Part shown: piece after piece, positions 1 through 7,511 of the stretch
How positions within the stretch are numbered: position 1 is the stretch's first letter
Layout of the letters: each line of letters starts with the position of its first letter
NCBI RefSeq assembly: GCF_003202285.1
Contig: NZ_MASW01000005.1
Location: forward strand, 744,001-808,000
Direction: 5' to 3'
DNA length: 64,000 bases
From: Prauserella muralis
GTDB lineage: Bacteria; Actinomycetota; Actinomycetes; Mycobacteriales; Pseudonocardiaceae
Notes under the pieces: generated by a model
Databases searched by the model: none
Seen by the model: the letters and a program-made list of their open reading frames with translations, nothing else
What the model was told of the DNA's origin: nothing
Translations under genes and position numbers: made by a program

Positions 1-414
1 CTGGTCGCCGAGGAGGTCCTCGACGTCATGCAGCGCGACTGGATGCGCGACGAGCGGGTGGTGCCCTTCGTCCGCACCGTCAACAACATCCACGTGGTGG
101 AGGAGTCGCGTCACATGAAGTTCGCCAGGGAGGAGACCCGGGAGCGGCTCAAGGGCGCGGGCAGGCTGCGCAAGCAGATCAACGCCCTCGTCGTGGCCAT
201 CGCCTCCTACTTCATCGTCACCAGCATGGTGAGCAAGGACGTCTACGCCAACGCCGGGCTCGACCCGAAGCGCGCGATCCGCGAGGCGAAGGCCAACGAG
301 CACCACAAGTCGATGATGCGCTCGAGCTGCGCAGGGCTGATGGAGTTCCTCGACTCCGCCGGCCTGCTCACCCGCGCGTCGATGTGGTTCTACAAGCGCG
401 CCAGCCTGATCTGA
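1..414 (+). CDS. AurF-like diiron oxygenase, C-terminal part (cut by window edge)
   Basis: The reading frame is open from the first base, so the start lies outside the window and about 137 residues of the C-terminal part are visible. The stretch EESRHMKFAREE is an E-x2-R-H diiron ligand motif of the ferritin-like AurF/CmlI group, and the surrounding helices fit that family. Members use a carboxylate-bridged di-iron centre to oxygenate amines or to hydroxylate; the substrate cannot be told from this fragment. The next gene starts 5 bp after the stop and encodes a ferredoxin/NADPH reductase, which would supply the electrons such an enzyme needs. Family assignment is by motif recognition and context. 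Confidence 0.72.
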   Translation: MVAEEVLDVMQRDWMRDERVVPFVRTVNNIHVVEESRHMKFAREETRERLKGAGRLRKQINALVVAIASYFIVTSMVSKDVYANAGLDPKRAIREAKANEHHKSMMRSSCAGLMEFLDSAGLLTRASMWFYKRASLI

Positions 415-418
415 CGCC

Positions 419-1936
419 ATGGCTTTCGCGATCACGCAGACCTGCTGCAACGACGCCTCGTGCGTGGCCGTCTGCCCCGTCAACTGCATCCACCCGACGC
501 CGGACGAGCCCGATTTCGGCAGCACCGACATTCTCTACGTCGATCCGGCGGCGTGCATCGACTGCGGGGCCTGCGCCGATGCCTGCCCTGTCGACGCGAT
601 CTTCCCCGTGGACGCCCTCACCGGACCGCTGCGGGCGTACGCAGGCATCAACGCGGACTACTACGCCGGGCAGGACGGCAGGGCGAGCGCCGACCCCGCG
701 CCGAACTTCCACGCGTGGGGCCCGCCGACGTTCGACCGCGCCATCCCGAGCGACTTCCCGGTGCTCGACGTCGCGGTGGTGGGCACAGGGCCCGCGGGGA
801 TGTACGCCGTCGAGGACCTGCTGCTGCACACCAACGCCAGGGTGACGCTCATCGACCGGCTGCCCGTGGCGGGCGGCCTGGTCCGCTTCGGTGTCGCACC
901 GGACCACCCGTCGACCAAGAAGATCGGCGAGACGTTCGCGCGCTTCCACCACCACCCGCGGCTGCGGCTGCGGCTGGGGGCCGAGGTGGGCCGCGACGTG
1001 ACCGTCGACGAGCTGGCGGCGCGGCACGACGCGGTGATCTACGCCGTGGGCGCGTCCTCGGCCCGCGCGCTCGGCATCCCCGGCGAGGACCTGCCGGGCA
1101 GCCTTCCCGCCACCCGGGTGGTGAGCTGGTACAACGGCCACCCGGACGTGCCCGCCGACGCGGTGGACCTCTCGGCGGAACGGGTCGTGCTGGTCGGCAA
1201 CGGCAACGTGGCACTCGACGTGGCCCGCATCCTCACCGCCGACCCGGGTGAGCTGGAGGGCACCTCCATCTCACCGGAGGCACTGGCCCAGCTGGCGTCG
1301 AGCAAGGTGCGCGAGGTGGTGCTGCTCGCGCGCCGCGGCCCCGACGCCGCGGCCTACACCACACCCGAGATGCTGGCCCTCACCCAGCGCACCGGCGTGG
1401 ACCTGGTCATCGACGACCACGATCCCCGGGTGGCCGAAGCCATCGACACGGCCTCCCCCGGCAGCAAGACGGCCCTGCTGCAGGGCCTGCCGAGGCGGCC
1501 CGTCGACTGGTCGGCGCCGCCGCCGCACGGGCGGCGCCGGATCGTGCTGCGCTTCCACTCCGCGCCGAAGGAGATCCTGGGCGCCGAGCAGGTGCGCGGC
1601 CTGCGCGTGACCGCGGCGGCCGGGGAGACGGCCATCGCCACCGGCCAGGTGGTGCGGGCGGTCGGCTATCGCGGCGCGCCGGTGCCCGGCCTGCCCTTCG
1701 ACGAGGACACCGGCACCATCCCGCACAGTGCGGGCCGGGTCGAGGGACGCCAGGGCGACTACGTGGTCGGCTGGATCAAGCGCGGCCCCTCCGGCGGCAT
1801 CGGCGCCAACAAGACCTGCGCACAGGAGACGGTCGGCACCCTGCTCGACGACGTCGTGGCGGGCAGGCTCGCGGTGCGGCCTCGCCGCTCCCCCGGCGGC
1901 GGCAGGCTGGCGTCCCGGCTGCTCCGCCGGTCCTGA
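419..1936 (+). CDS. fprB: FprB-type ferredoxin/NADP+ reductase fusion
   Basis: This 505-residue protein joins a bacterial dicluster ferredoxin to a flavin reductase. Residues 1-65 carry two cysteine clusters (TCCNDASCVAVCP and CIDCGACADACP) for iron-sulfur clusters. From about residue 118 a GTGPAGMYAVEDLL segment binds FAD, GNGNVALDVARIL near 260 is the NADPH-binding site, and the C-terminal GWIKRGPSGGIGANK block is typical of adrenodoxin-reductase-like enzymes. It should pass electrons between NADPH and ferredoxin in the cytoplasm. It sits 5 bp behind the diiron oxygenase, so it is probably that enzyme's reductase. The ATG at 419 begins right at the ferredoxin domain. The symbol follows the mycobacterial FprB architecture. 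Confidence 0.85.
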   Translation: MAFAITQTCCNDASCVAVCPVNCIHPTPDEPDFGSTDILYVDPAACIDCGACADACPVDAIFPVDALTGPLRAYAGINADYYAGQDGRASADPAPNFHAWGPPTFDRAIPSDFPVLDVAVVGTGPAGMYAVEDLLLHTNARVTLIDRLPVAGGLVRFGVAPDHPSTKKIGETFARFHHHPRLRLRLGAEVGRDVTVDELAARHDAVIYAVGASSARALGIPGEDLPGSLPATRVVSWYNGHPDVPADAVDLSAERVVLVGNGNVALDVARILTADPGELEGTSISPEALAQLASSKVREVVLLARRGPDAAAYTTPEMLALTQRTGVDLVIDDHDPRVAEAIDTASPGSKTALLQGLPRRPVDWSAPPPHGRRRIVLRFHSAPKEILGAEQVRGLRVTAAAGETAIATGQVVRAVGYRGAPVPGLPFDEDTGTIPHSAGRVEGRQGDYVVGWIKRGPSGGIGANKTCAQETVGTLLDDVVAGRLAVRPRRSPGGGRLASRLLRRS

Positions 1937-2005
1937 CGCCCCTCACGGGTGCCGTCCGCGCGGCGCGGTTACATGCGCGGCACGGGGTGTCCTCCTCGGG
2001 GCTGC

Positions 2006-2968
2006 TCACAGCAGGGCCGGCGTCGACCTGCCGCCCCGCAGCCGGACGGTGAACCCGTCGGGCCCGGCCAGCAGCGCCACCTCGACGTCGAGCTGGTGGG
2101 TCAGCCAGAGCCCGAGCCCGGAGTTCGTCGGGCTGTTCGCCACCGGCGCGAGCCCGGCGAGCGGGTCGGCGGGCCCGGAGCCGCTGTCGCTGACGTGCAC
2201 CACGACGCGTTCGGGTTCCGCCCAGATGCGGACCGTCGCCGGGGCACGACCGTGTACTCGCGCGTTGAGGACGGTCTCACTGACACCGATGACCAGGTCG
2301 GTCAGCGTCTGCTCGTCGACCCGGCGATCGGCCACCTGTTCCAATGCATGCCGGGCCTCGGCCGGGGTGGGGTTCTTGAGCTCGGCCGTGGGCGCGGAGG
2401 CCTCGATCGGGTCCGGGGCGGAGGCCAGGCCGCCCAGCACCGGCGTGCCGTCGTAGCGGTCGTTGTCCCGGCGGTCTCCGGATGGCGTGCCCAGGACGGG
2501 ATGGGTTCGCTCGACCACGTCGCGGACTGCCGGGCTCACGGTGGTGGCGTCGTACAGGCAGAGGCTGCGCAGAGGGTAGGGCGCCCACAGCACGTTGAGC
2601 GCGGCCTCGTAGCGGTCCCAGCCTTCGAACCGGCCACCGTTGCCGACATGCGGGACCTCCCCGGCGAGGCGGACACCGGGTGCGCCCGCGTCGAGGTGCC
2701 GCTGGAACAGCCGTTCGTAGGACGAGATCGCCCGGGCCGGTGTCCCGTACAGCTCGTCTCCGGAGACGAACGTCACCGCCGACGGGTCGTGGAGCCAGCC
2801 CTGGAGCAGGCCGGTCTTGCGCTCGTCGTAGCCGAGGATCACCGGCTCGCCCGCGGCGAGGCCGTCCTCGACGAACGGCACGATCATCGCCCGGAACTCG
2901 GCGTCGGAACCGTAGAAGCCTGCCTCGTGCACATGCGGGCGCCGCAGTGCCGCCACACCGTGGTTCAT
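2006..2968 (-). CDS. MEDS-domain protein with anti-sigma histidine kinase-like ATPase
   Basis: The protein has 320 residues. The N-terminal 180 residues form a MEDS (DcmR-type sensory) domain, seen in HEAGFYGSDAEFRAMIVPFVEDG and in SLCLYDATTVS near residue 150. The C-terminal 130 residues are an HATPase of the RsbW/anti-sigma type, with the N-box VSETVLNARVHG and a G-box region DSGSGPADP followed by GLGLWLT. Such two-part proteins are frequent in actinobacteria and are thought to act in partner-switching control of sigma factors. Its ATG overlaps the stop of the upstream MEDS-STAS gene by 4 bp, so the two are translated together and a matched kinase/antagonist pair is a reasonable inference. 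Confidence 0.82.
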   Translation of the reverse strand: MNHGVAALRRPHVHEAGFYGSDAEFRAMIVPFVEDGLAAGEPVILGYDERKTGLLQGWLHDPSAVTFVSGDELYGTPARAISSYERLFQRHLDAGAPGVRLAGEVPHVGNGGRFEGWDRYEAALNVLWAPYPLRSLCLYDATTVSPAVRDVVERTHPVLGTPSGDRRDNDRYDGTPVLGGLASAPDPIEASAPTAELKNPTPAEARHALEQVADRRVDEQTLTDLVIGVSETVLNARVHGRAPATVRIWAEPERVVVHVSDSGSGPADPLAGLAPVANSPTNSGLGLWLTHQLDVEVALLAGPDGFTVRLRGGRSTPALL

Positions 2969-3867
2969 CGTGTTCTCTCGCTGTCGGGTGCCCTCCGGAG
3001 GCCGTCACGTGGCCGCCGCCGCACGGGGTCGACGCGCACGCCGGACAGCCCCAGCACCTCGGTCAGTCTGGCAGCCGACGACGGGCCGTCGTGCAACACC
3101 ACCGAGCCGCCTCGCTGCCGCGCGTACTCGGCCAGCTCCAGCAGACCGCGGTGGGAGATGAACTCCAACCCGGCCGCGTCGAGCACCAGCCGGTCGTCGC
3201 TGTCCGGGCGGGGCCGTGCCCACCGCAGCGCGTGCGTCCACAGCTTGACGCTCGCCGCGTCCACGTTGCCGCTCACGGTGGCGGCACACCCGGGACGCCC
3301 GCCGGCGTGGACGCGGAACGCGGCCGCGCCACTGTTCGCGATCGGGTGCATGCACGCGATCTGCTCGATGCGGGCCTGACCCAGCTCGGTGCGGTCGTAT
3401 GCGCAGAGCGCGCTCAACGGCGCGCTCGCCATGTAGCTGTCGACCAGGTGCTCGTACCGCGCGAACGCCTCGACCTGGTCGGCGGTGCGGACGAGCGAGG
3501 TGGCGTCGGCGGCCAGGCGCAGGCCGCGGAAGCCCTCCGCCAGTGCCTGTTCGGTGAGCTGCGCGTAGGTGACGACCTGTTGCGCGGGATCGACCACGGC
3601 GCGCGCGGTGTAGGTGCCCTCGACCGACGCGACGCCCGCGGCCCCGGAAGTCAGGGCGTCGTCCCAGCCCCGGACCTGCCGGAGCTCTGCCGCCAGCGCT
3701 CCCGGCTCGCCGCCCGCGATGTAGAGCACGCGCTGGCCCGCCCGCAGGCCGTCGGCGAGGAACTCCGCCGCCCGGGCCCGGAACTCGGCCCGGGTGTCGA
3801 AGCACCAGCACACGTGATCGTGCACACCGAGGCCCCGCACGTGGTCGACGACGCCAGCTGTCCGCAC
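2965..3867 (-). CDS. MEDS-domain protein with C-terminal STAS (anti-anti-sigma) domain
   Basis: An N-terminal MEDS domain (VHDHVCWCFDTRAEFRARAAEF, then ALCAYDRTELG near 200) is followed by a STAS domain of about 90 residues (LVLDAAGLEFISHRGLLELAEYA). STAS proteins are antagonists of RsbW-like kinases; the downstream, overlapping gene encodes just such a kinase domain attached to the same sensor domain, so the two proteins probably bind each other. In STAS proteins the phospho-site is usually Ser or Thr in a DxSG-like loop; here the loop reads LEFISHRG, so S is the candidate. The frame remains open to a TTG at 3903; I prefer the GTG at 3867 because it starts close to the domain, but the start is uncertain. 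Confidence 0.78.
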   Translation of the reverse strand: MRTAGVVDHVRGLGVHDHVCWCFDTRAEFRARAAEFLADGLRAGQRVLYIAGGEPGALAAELRQVRGWDDALTSGAAGVASVEGTYTARAVVDPAQQVVTYAQLTEQALAEGFRGLRLAADATSLVRTADQVEAFARYEHLVDSYMASAPLSALCAYDRTELGQARIEQIACMHPIANSGAAAFRVHAGGRPGCAATVSGNVDAASVKLWTHALRWARPRPDSDDRLVLDAAGLEFISHRGLLELAEYARQRGGSVVLHDGPSSAARLTEVLGLSGVRVDPVRRRPRDGLRRAPDSERTR

Positions 3868-3983
3868 ACGAAAACCGTACGCATAATCCGGCGGGCGCGA
3901 CAATCGGGAGCGCCCGGCCGACGCGCACGGAATAGGCTCGTCTCCCCATATGTTTGAGCGTTCAACTGCTTGAGGAGTGGGGC

Positions 3984-5048
3984 ATGGGTGACGAGATTCT
4001 GGGCACGCGGCAGCGGCCGACCTTCGGACTGGACACCTTCGGCGACGTGGAGAACTGACCGGACGGCCAGCCCGTGAGCCAGGCGGAGGCGATCCGCCAG
4101 GTGGTGGCCGAGGGTGTGCTGGCCGACCAGGTCGGCGTGGACTACTTCGGCGTCGGCGAGCACCACCGCGCCGAGATGGCGGTGTCCTCGCCCGACGTCG
4201 TGCTCGCGGCGATCGCAGGGCAGACCGAGCGGATCCGGCTCGGTACCGCCGTCACCGTGCTCAGCTCCGATGACCCGGTGCGGGTCTACGAGCGGTTCGC
4301 CACGCTGGACGCCCTCTCGCGCGGCCGCGCCGAGCTGACGCTGGGACGGGGCTCGTTCACCGAGTCGTTCCCGCTGTTCGGCTACTCGCTGTCCGACTAC
4401 GAGGTGCTGTTCGCGGAGAAGCTCGACCTGTTCACCCACCTGCAGCGGGAGAAGCCGGTGACGTGGAGCGGCACGGTGCGAGCCCCGCTGGACGGCGCGC
4501 AGGCCTACCCGCTCACCGAGTCCGGGCGGCTGCCCGCCTGGGTGGGCGTCGGCGGCACCCCGCAGTCGGTGGTCCGCGCGGCGGCCTACGGACTGCCACT
4601 GGTGCTGGCGGTGATCGGCGGCTCGCCCGCACAGTTCGCACCGCTGGCGACGCTGTACCGGCGCGCCCTCGCCGAGGCGGGCCATGCGGAGCTGCCGGTC
4701 TCCCTGCACAGCCCCGGCCACATCGCAGCCACCGACGAACTGGCGATCGCCCAGCACTTCCCGCACCACCAGGCCGCCTTCGCCAAGATCGGCGCCGAAC
4801 GGGGATGGGCACCGATGACGCGCGCCGACTACGACGCCATGGCGGGCCCGCGCGGCGCGTTGTTCGTCGGCTCGCCCGAGACGGTCGCCCGCAAGATCGC
4901 CTGGGCCGTGCGCACGCTCGGGCTGTCGCGCTTCCAGCTCAAGTACGGCGGCGGGCCACTGCCTCACGAGCATCGGCTGGAGTCGATCCGGCTGTACGGC
5001 GAGCAGGTGGTGCCCCGCGTGCGCGAACTGCTCGCCGGCACCGGCTGA
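3984..5048 (+). pseudogene. LLM-class flavin-dependent oxidoreductase interrupted by in-frame TGA
   Basis: A good ribosome site (GAGGAG, 3972-3977) precedes an ATG at 3984, and the frame reads RPTFGLDTFGDVEN, which is the expected first beta strand of an LLM/luciferase-like monooxygenase. The frame then meets TGA at 4056-4058 and continues without another stop to 5048. The rest is intact: QVGVDYFGVGEHHR, the RFATLDALSRGRAELTLGRGSF region and PAWVGVGGTPQSVV. A GTG at 4074 could restart translation, giving a 324-residue protein without the first barrel strand. Either the gene is inactivated, is read through, or the base is a sequencing error. The palindrome-like sequence TTGAGCGTTCAA at 3954-3965 may be an operator. 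Confidence 0.75.
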
Positions 5049-5105
5049 GAAACCCTTCACTCCTCAGTAGACAGACCAGTCAGGCCTTCTGCCGTGCGCC
5101 GCGGC

Positions 5106-5160
5106 CGAGCCGAAGGGCACCTTGGGTACCGCACGTGCACCCAAGGTGCCCTTCGGCTCG
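5106..5160. repeat. Perfect 22-bp inverted repeat with 11-nt spacer
   Basis: The arm at 5106-5127 is exactly complementary to the arm at 5139-5160; the core is GAAGGGCACCTTGGGT. It lies 57 bp past the stop of the LLM gene and about 145 bp before the protease start. The stem could act as a bidirectional terminator, but its length and perfection also resemble the small intergenic palindromes dispersed in some actinomycete genomes. No T-run follows. Confidence 0.8.
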
Positions 5161-5209
5161 CTGCCGGGCGAGCAGAAGCGCGTCACTCACTGTAGAACGT
5201 GAAAGGTTC

Positions 5210-5225
5210 ACTGGTCTAGACCTTG
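5210..5225. promoter_or_regulatory. DasR-like operator (dre-like site)
   Basis: ACTGGTCTAGACCTTG matches the first 13 of 16 positions of the DasR-responsive element consensus A(G/C)TGGTCTAGACCA(G/C)T and contains the perfect core GGTCTAGACC. DasR is a GntR repressor that responds to amino sugar phosphates and governs chitin and N-acetylglucosamine use. The site is about 80 bp upstream of the secreted protease start at 5306. DasR control of this protease is inference. Confidence 0.5.
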
Positions 5226-5305
5226 ACGCGGCAGGTGCCGACGTACCACGTTGGTAGGTGAGCGCGCTCTCCCTCACCCAGTCCCTGCTGCGAAACGAGA
5301 GCATC

Positions 5306-6445
5306 ATGAACAGAAGACGGACACTGTTGGGAGCGCTGGGCGCCTGTGCGCTGATGGCGCTCGGTGCGCTGTCCGGCGGCACCTCCGCGCCCGCCGAGGC
5401 GGCTCCTGCCGCACCGGACGGCATGGTCACGGCGCTGCAGCGCGATCTCGGCCTGAGCAAGGCGCAGACGGTCGCGCGGCTCAGCCAGGAGTCCGCGGCC
5501 CTGCGCATCGGCCCGGCCGCGCGCAAGGCCGCGGGCGAGGCCTACGGCGGCTCCTGGTTCGACCCCCGGCGCGGCAGGCTCGTGGTGGGGCTCACCGACC
5601 GGAGCCGGGCAGCCGCCGTCGAGGCCACCGGCGCCGCGACCACCCAGGTCGAGCACACGCAGGCGGAACTGGACGCCACGAAGTCGGTCCTCGACGCCTA
5701 CGCCGCCCGCGGCGAGGTGCCCGGCGGCGTGGCAAGCTGGCACGCCGACCCGCGGTCCGGGAGCGTGGTCGTCTCGGTCCGGGACGGCGCGACCGGCGTC
5801 GCGGAGTTCCTCGACCGGGCGCGCGACGCGGGCCCGGTGACCGTCACCGAGATCGCTGGGCAGCCGCGCACCTTCGCGGCGGGCACGGTGGGTGGCGATC
5901 CCTACTACATCAACGGCAACACCCGCTGCTCCATCGGGTTCTCCGTGCAGGGCGGCTTCGTCAGCGCGGGGCACTGCGGCGGGGTCGGTGCCTCGGTGTC
6001 CGGCTGGGACGGCTCCCGGATGGGCAGCTTCGCCGGCTCGTCGTTCCCCGGCAACGACTACGCGTTCGTCCGCATCGGCAACGGCTGGTGGACCGAGCCC
6101 GTTGTGCTCGGCTGGGGCGCGGTACCGGACCGGCTGGTCCGCGGCTCGGCCGAAGCACCCGTCGGTTCGTCGATCTGCCGGTCGGGGTCGACCACGCACT
6201 GGCACTGCGGCACGGTGCTGGCCAAGAACGAGACGGTCAACTACTCGCAGGGCGCGGTCCATGAGATGACCAAGACCAGCGTGTGCGCCGAACCGGGCGA
6301 CTCCGGCGGCTCGTTCATCACCGGCGACCAGGCACAGGGCGTCACCTCCGGCGGCTGGGGCAACTGCGGCAGCGGCGGCGAGACCTGGTTCCAGCCCGTG
6401 AACGAGATCCTCGACGTCTACGGGCTCTCTCTCGTGACCTCCTGA
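5306..6445 (+). CDS. Secreted streptogrisin/alpha-lytic-type serine protease (S1 family)
   Basis: The product has 379 residues from the ATG at 5306; an in-frame GTG at 5258 is less likely because the signal peptide begins with MNRRRTLLGALGACALMALG. A pro-region follows (residues about 40-195, alpha-lytic protease prodomain type, which acts as a folding chaperone and is cut off). The mature chymotrypsin-like domain has all three catalytic parts: His in FVSAGHCGG, Asp in GNDYAFVRI and Ser in EPGDSGGSF. Several cysteines are placed as in streptogrisins. It should be exported and digest extracellular protein. A DasR-like site lies upstream and a strong hairpin terminator just downstream, so it is a single-gene unit. 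Confidence 0.93.
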   Translation: MNRRRTLLGALGACALMALGALSGGTSAPAEAAPAAPDGMVTALQRDLGLSKAQTVARLSQESAALRIGPAARKAAGEAYGGSWFDPRRGRLVVGLTDRSRAAAVEATGAATTQVEHTQAELDATKSVLDAYAARGEVPGGVASWHADPRSGSVVVSVRDGATGVAEFLDRARDAGPVTVTEIAGQPRTFAAGTVGGDPYYINGNTRCSIGFSVQGGFVSAGHCGGVGASVSGWDGSRMGSFAGSSFPGNDYAFVRIGNGWWTEPVVLGWGAVPDRLVRGSAEAPVGSSICRSGSTTHWHCGTVLAKNETVNYSQGAVHEMTKTSVCAEPGDSGGSFITGDQAQGVTSGGWGNCGSGGETWFQPVNEILDVYGLSLVTS

Positions 6446-6447
6446 CC

Positions 6448-6490
6448 CCGTGGCGGCGGTGCCGGGGCTGCCCCGGCACCGCCGCCACGG
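6448..6490 (+). terminator. GC-rich hairpin terminator after the protease gene
   Basis: A perfect 20-bp stem (6448-6467 against 6471-6490) with a 3-nt loop begins 2 bp after the protease stop codon. There is no T-run, as is common for actinomycete terminators. Confidence 0.75.
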
Positions 6491-6570
6491 CATCGCGGCC
6501 ACGCTTGAACGTGCCTGGCCGGAGGCTTATCGTGGGCGATCATTACCCGAACGGTCGGTAGGCTGAGCAC

Positions 6571-7494
6571 ATGACGTCGGTGAGCGTGGACGAGCACGTC
6601 GCCTCGTTCGAGGCAAGCGCCTCGACGGCCTTCGCGCCGCTGCGCATCCGGCCGCTGGGGCCGGGCCCGTTCACGGGCGCGCTGCGTGCCGCCACCGCGG
6701 GCGACGTGGTGGTCACGCGCATCCGCTGTGGGCCCTGCCGGGTACAGCGCCTGCCGAGCCTCATCACCTCGGCCGACCCCGACCTGGTGAAGGTGACCGT
6801 ACTGACCGCGGGCCGCGGGGAGGTGGAGCAGGACGGACGCCGGTGCGTACTGGGCCCGGGCGACCTCGTCAACTACGCCACCGACCGCCCCTACCAGCTC
6901 ACTTTCACCGAGCCGTACGACACCACCGTGGTGGCCGTGCCGAAGTCGCGGCTCGGCGCCCACGCCGACACGCTGGCCCGGCGCACGGCGATGGCCGTGC
7001 CCACCTCGCACGGTGTCCAGCGCGTCGTGGGCGGGTTCTTCCGCACGCTCACCGACGTGCTGCCCGGCGACGGCGGGATGTTCACCGGCGACGCGACGCA
7101 CCACCTCACCGACGCGCTCGTGTCGATGGTGCTCTCGGAACTGACCACGCTGCGCCCGGAACCGGGTGACGACCTCGCCGACCGCGTCCTGGCCCACTGC
7201 CTCGCGCGGCTCAGCGATCCGGACCTGACGGTGGAGTCGGTCGCGCGTGCTCACCAGGTGTCCGTGCGCTACCTGCACAAGGTGTTCCGGGCGCGAGAGC
7301 TGACGCTCTCGGCGTGGATCCGGCGACAGCGGCTGGCCCGCATCCGCAGGGACCTGGCCGATCCCGCCCTGGCCGATCGCACGACGGCGGCCATCGCCGC
7401 CCGGTGGGGCCTGCTCGACGCCACGCACCTCAGCCGGGCCCTCAAGGCGGAGTTCGGGCAGACGGCGGCCGAGATCCGGCGGGCGGCGCGATAG
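6571..7494 (+). CDS. AraC-family transcriptional regulator
   Basis: The protein has 307 residues. The N-terminal 190 residues fit the AraC_binding_2 ligand domain (LTAGRGEVEQDGRRCVLGPGDLVNYATDRPY). The C-terminal 100 residues hold two helix-turn-helix units of the AraC type (LTVESVARAHQVSVRYLHKVF and AAIAARWGLLDATHLSRALKAEFG). It points toward the aldehyde dehydrogenase gene, which ends 18 bp away on the other strand. It is a good candidate regulator for the aldehyde/alcohol dehydrogenase genes, since a 22-bp-spaced direct repeat, the kind of site AraC proteins bind, lies before the alcohol dehydrogenase. That link is inference. Confidence 0.88.
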   Translation: MTSVSVDEHVASFEASASTAFAPLRIRPLGPGPFTGALRAATAGDVVVTRIRCGPCRVQRLPSLITSADPDLVKVTVLTAGRGEVEQDGRRCVLGPGDLVNYATDRPYQLTFTEPYDTTVVAVPKSRLGAHADTLARRTAMAVPTSHGVQRVVGGFFRTLTDVLPGDGGMFTGDATHHLTDALVSMVLSELTTLRPEPGDDLADRVLAHCLARLSDPDLTVESVARAHQVSVRYLHKVFRARELTLSAWIRRQRLARIRRDLADPALADRTTAAIAARWGLLDATHLSRALKAEFGQTAAEIRRAAR

Positions 7495-7511
7495 CCACCC
7501 GCCGGAGGCGC

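Noticed and set aside
4056-4058. TGA read as selenocysteine
   Set aside because: LLM oxidoreductases are not known selenoproteins, no redox-active site is expected there, and no SECIS-like hairpin is obvious right after it.
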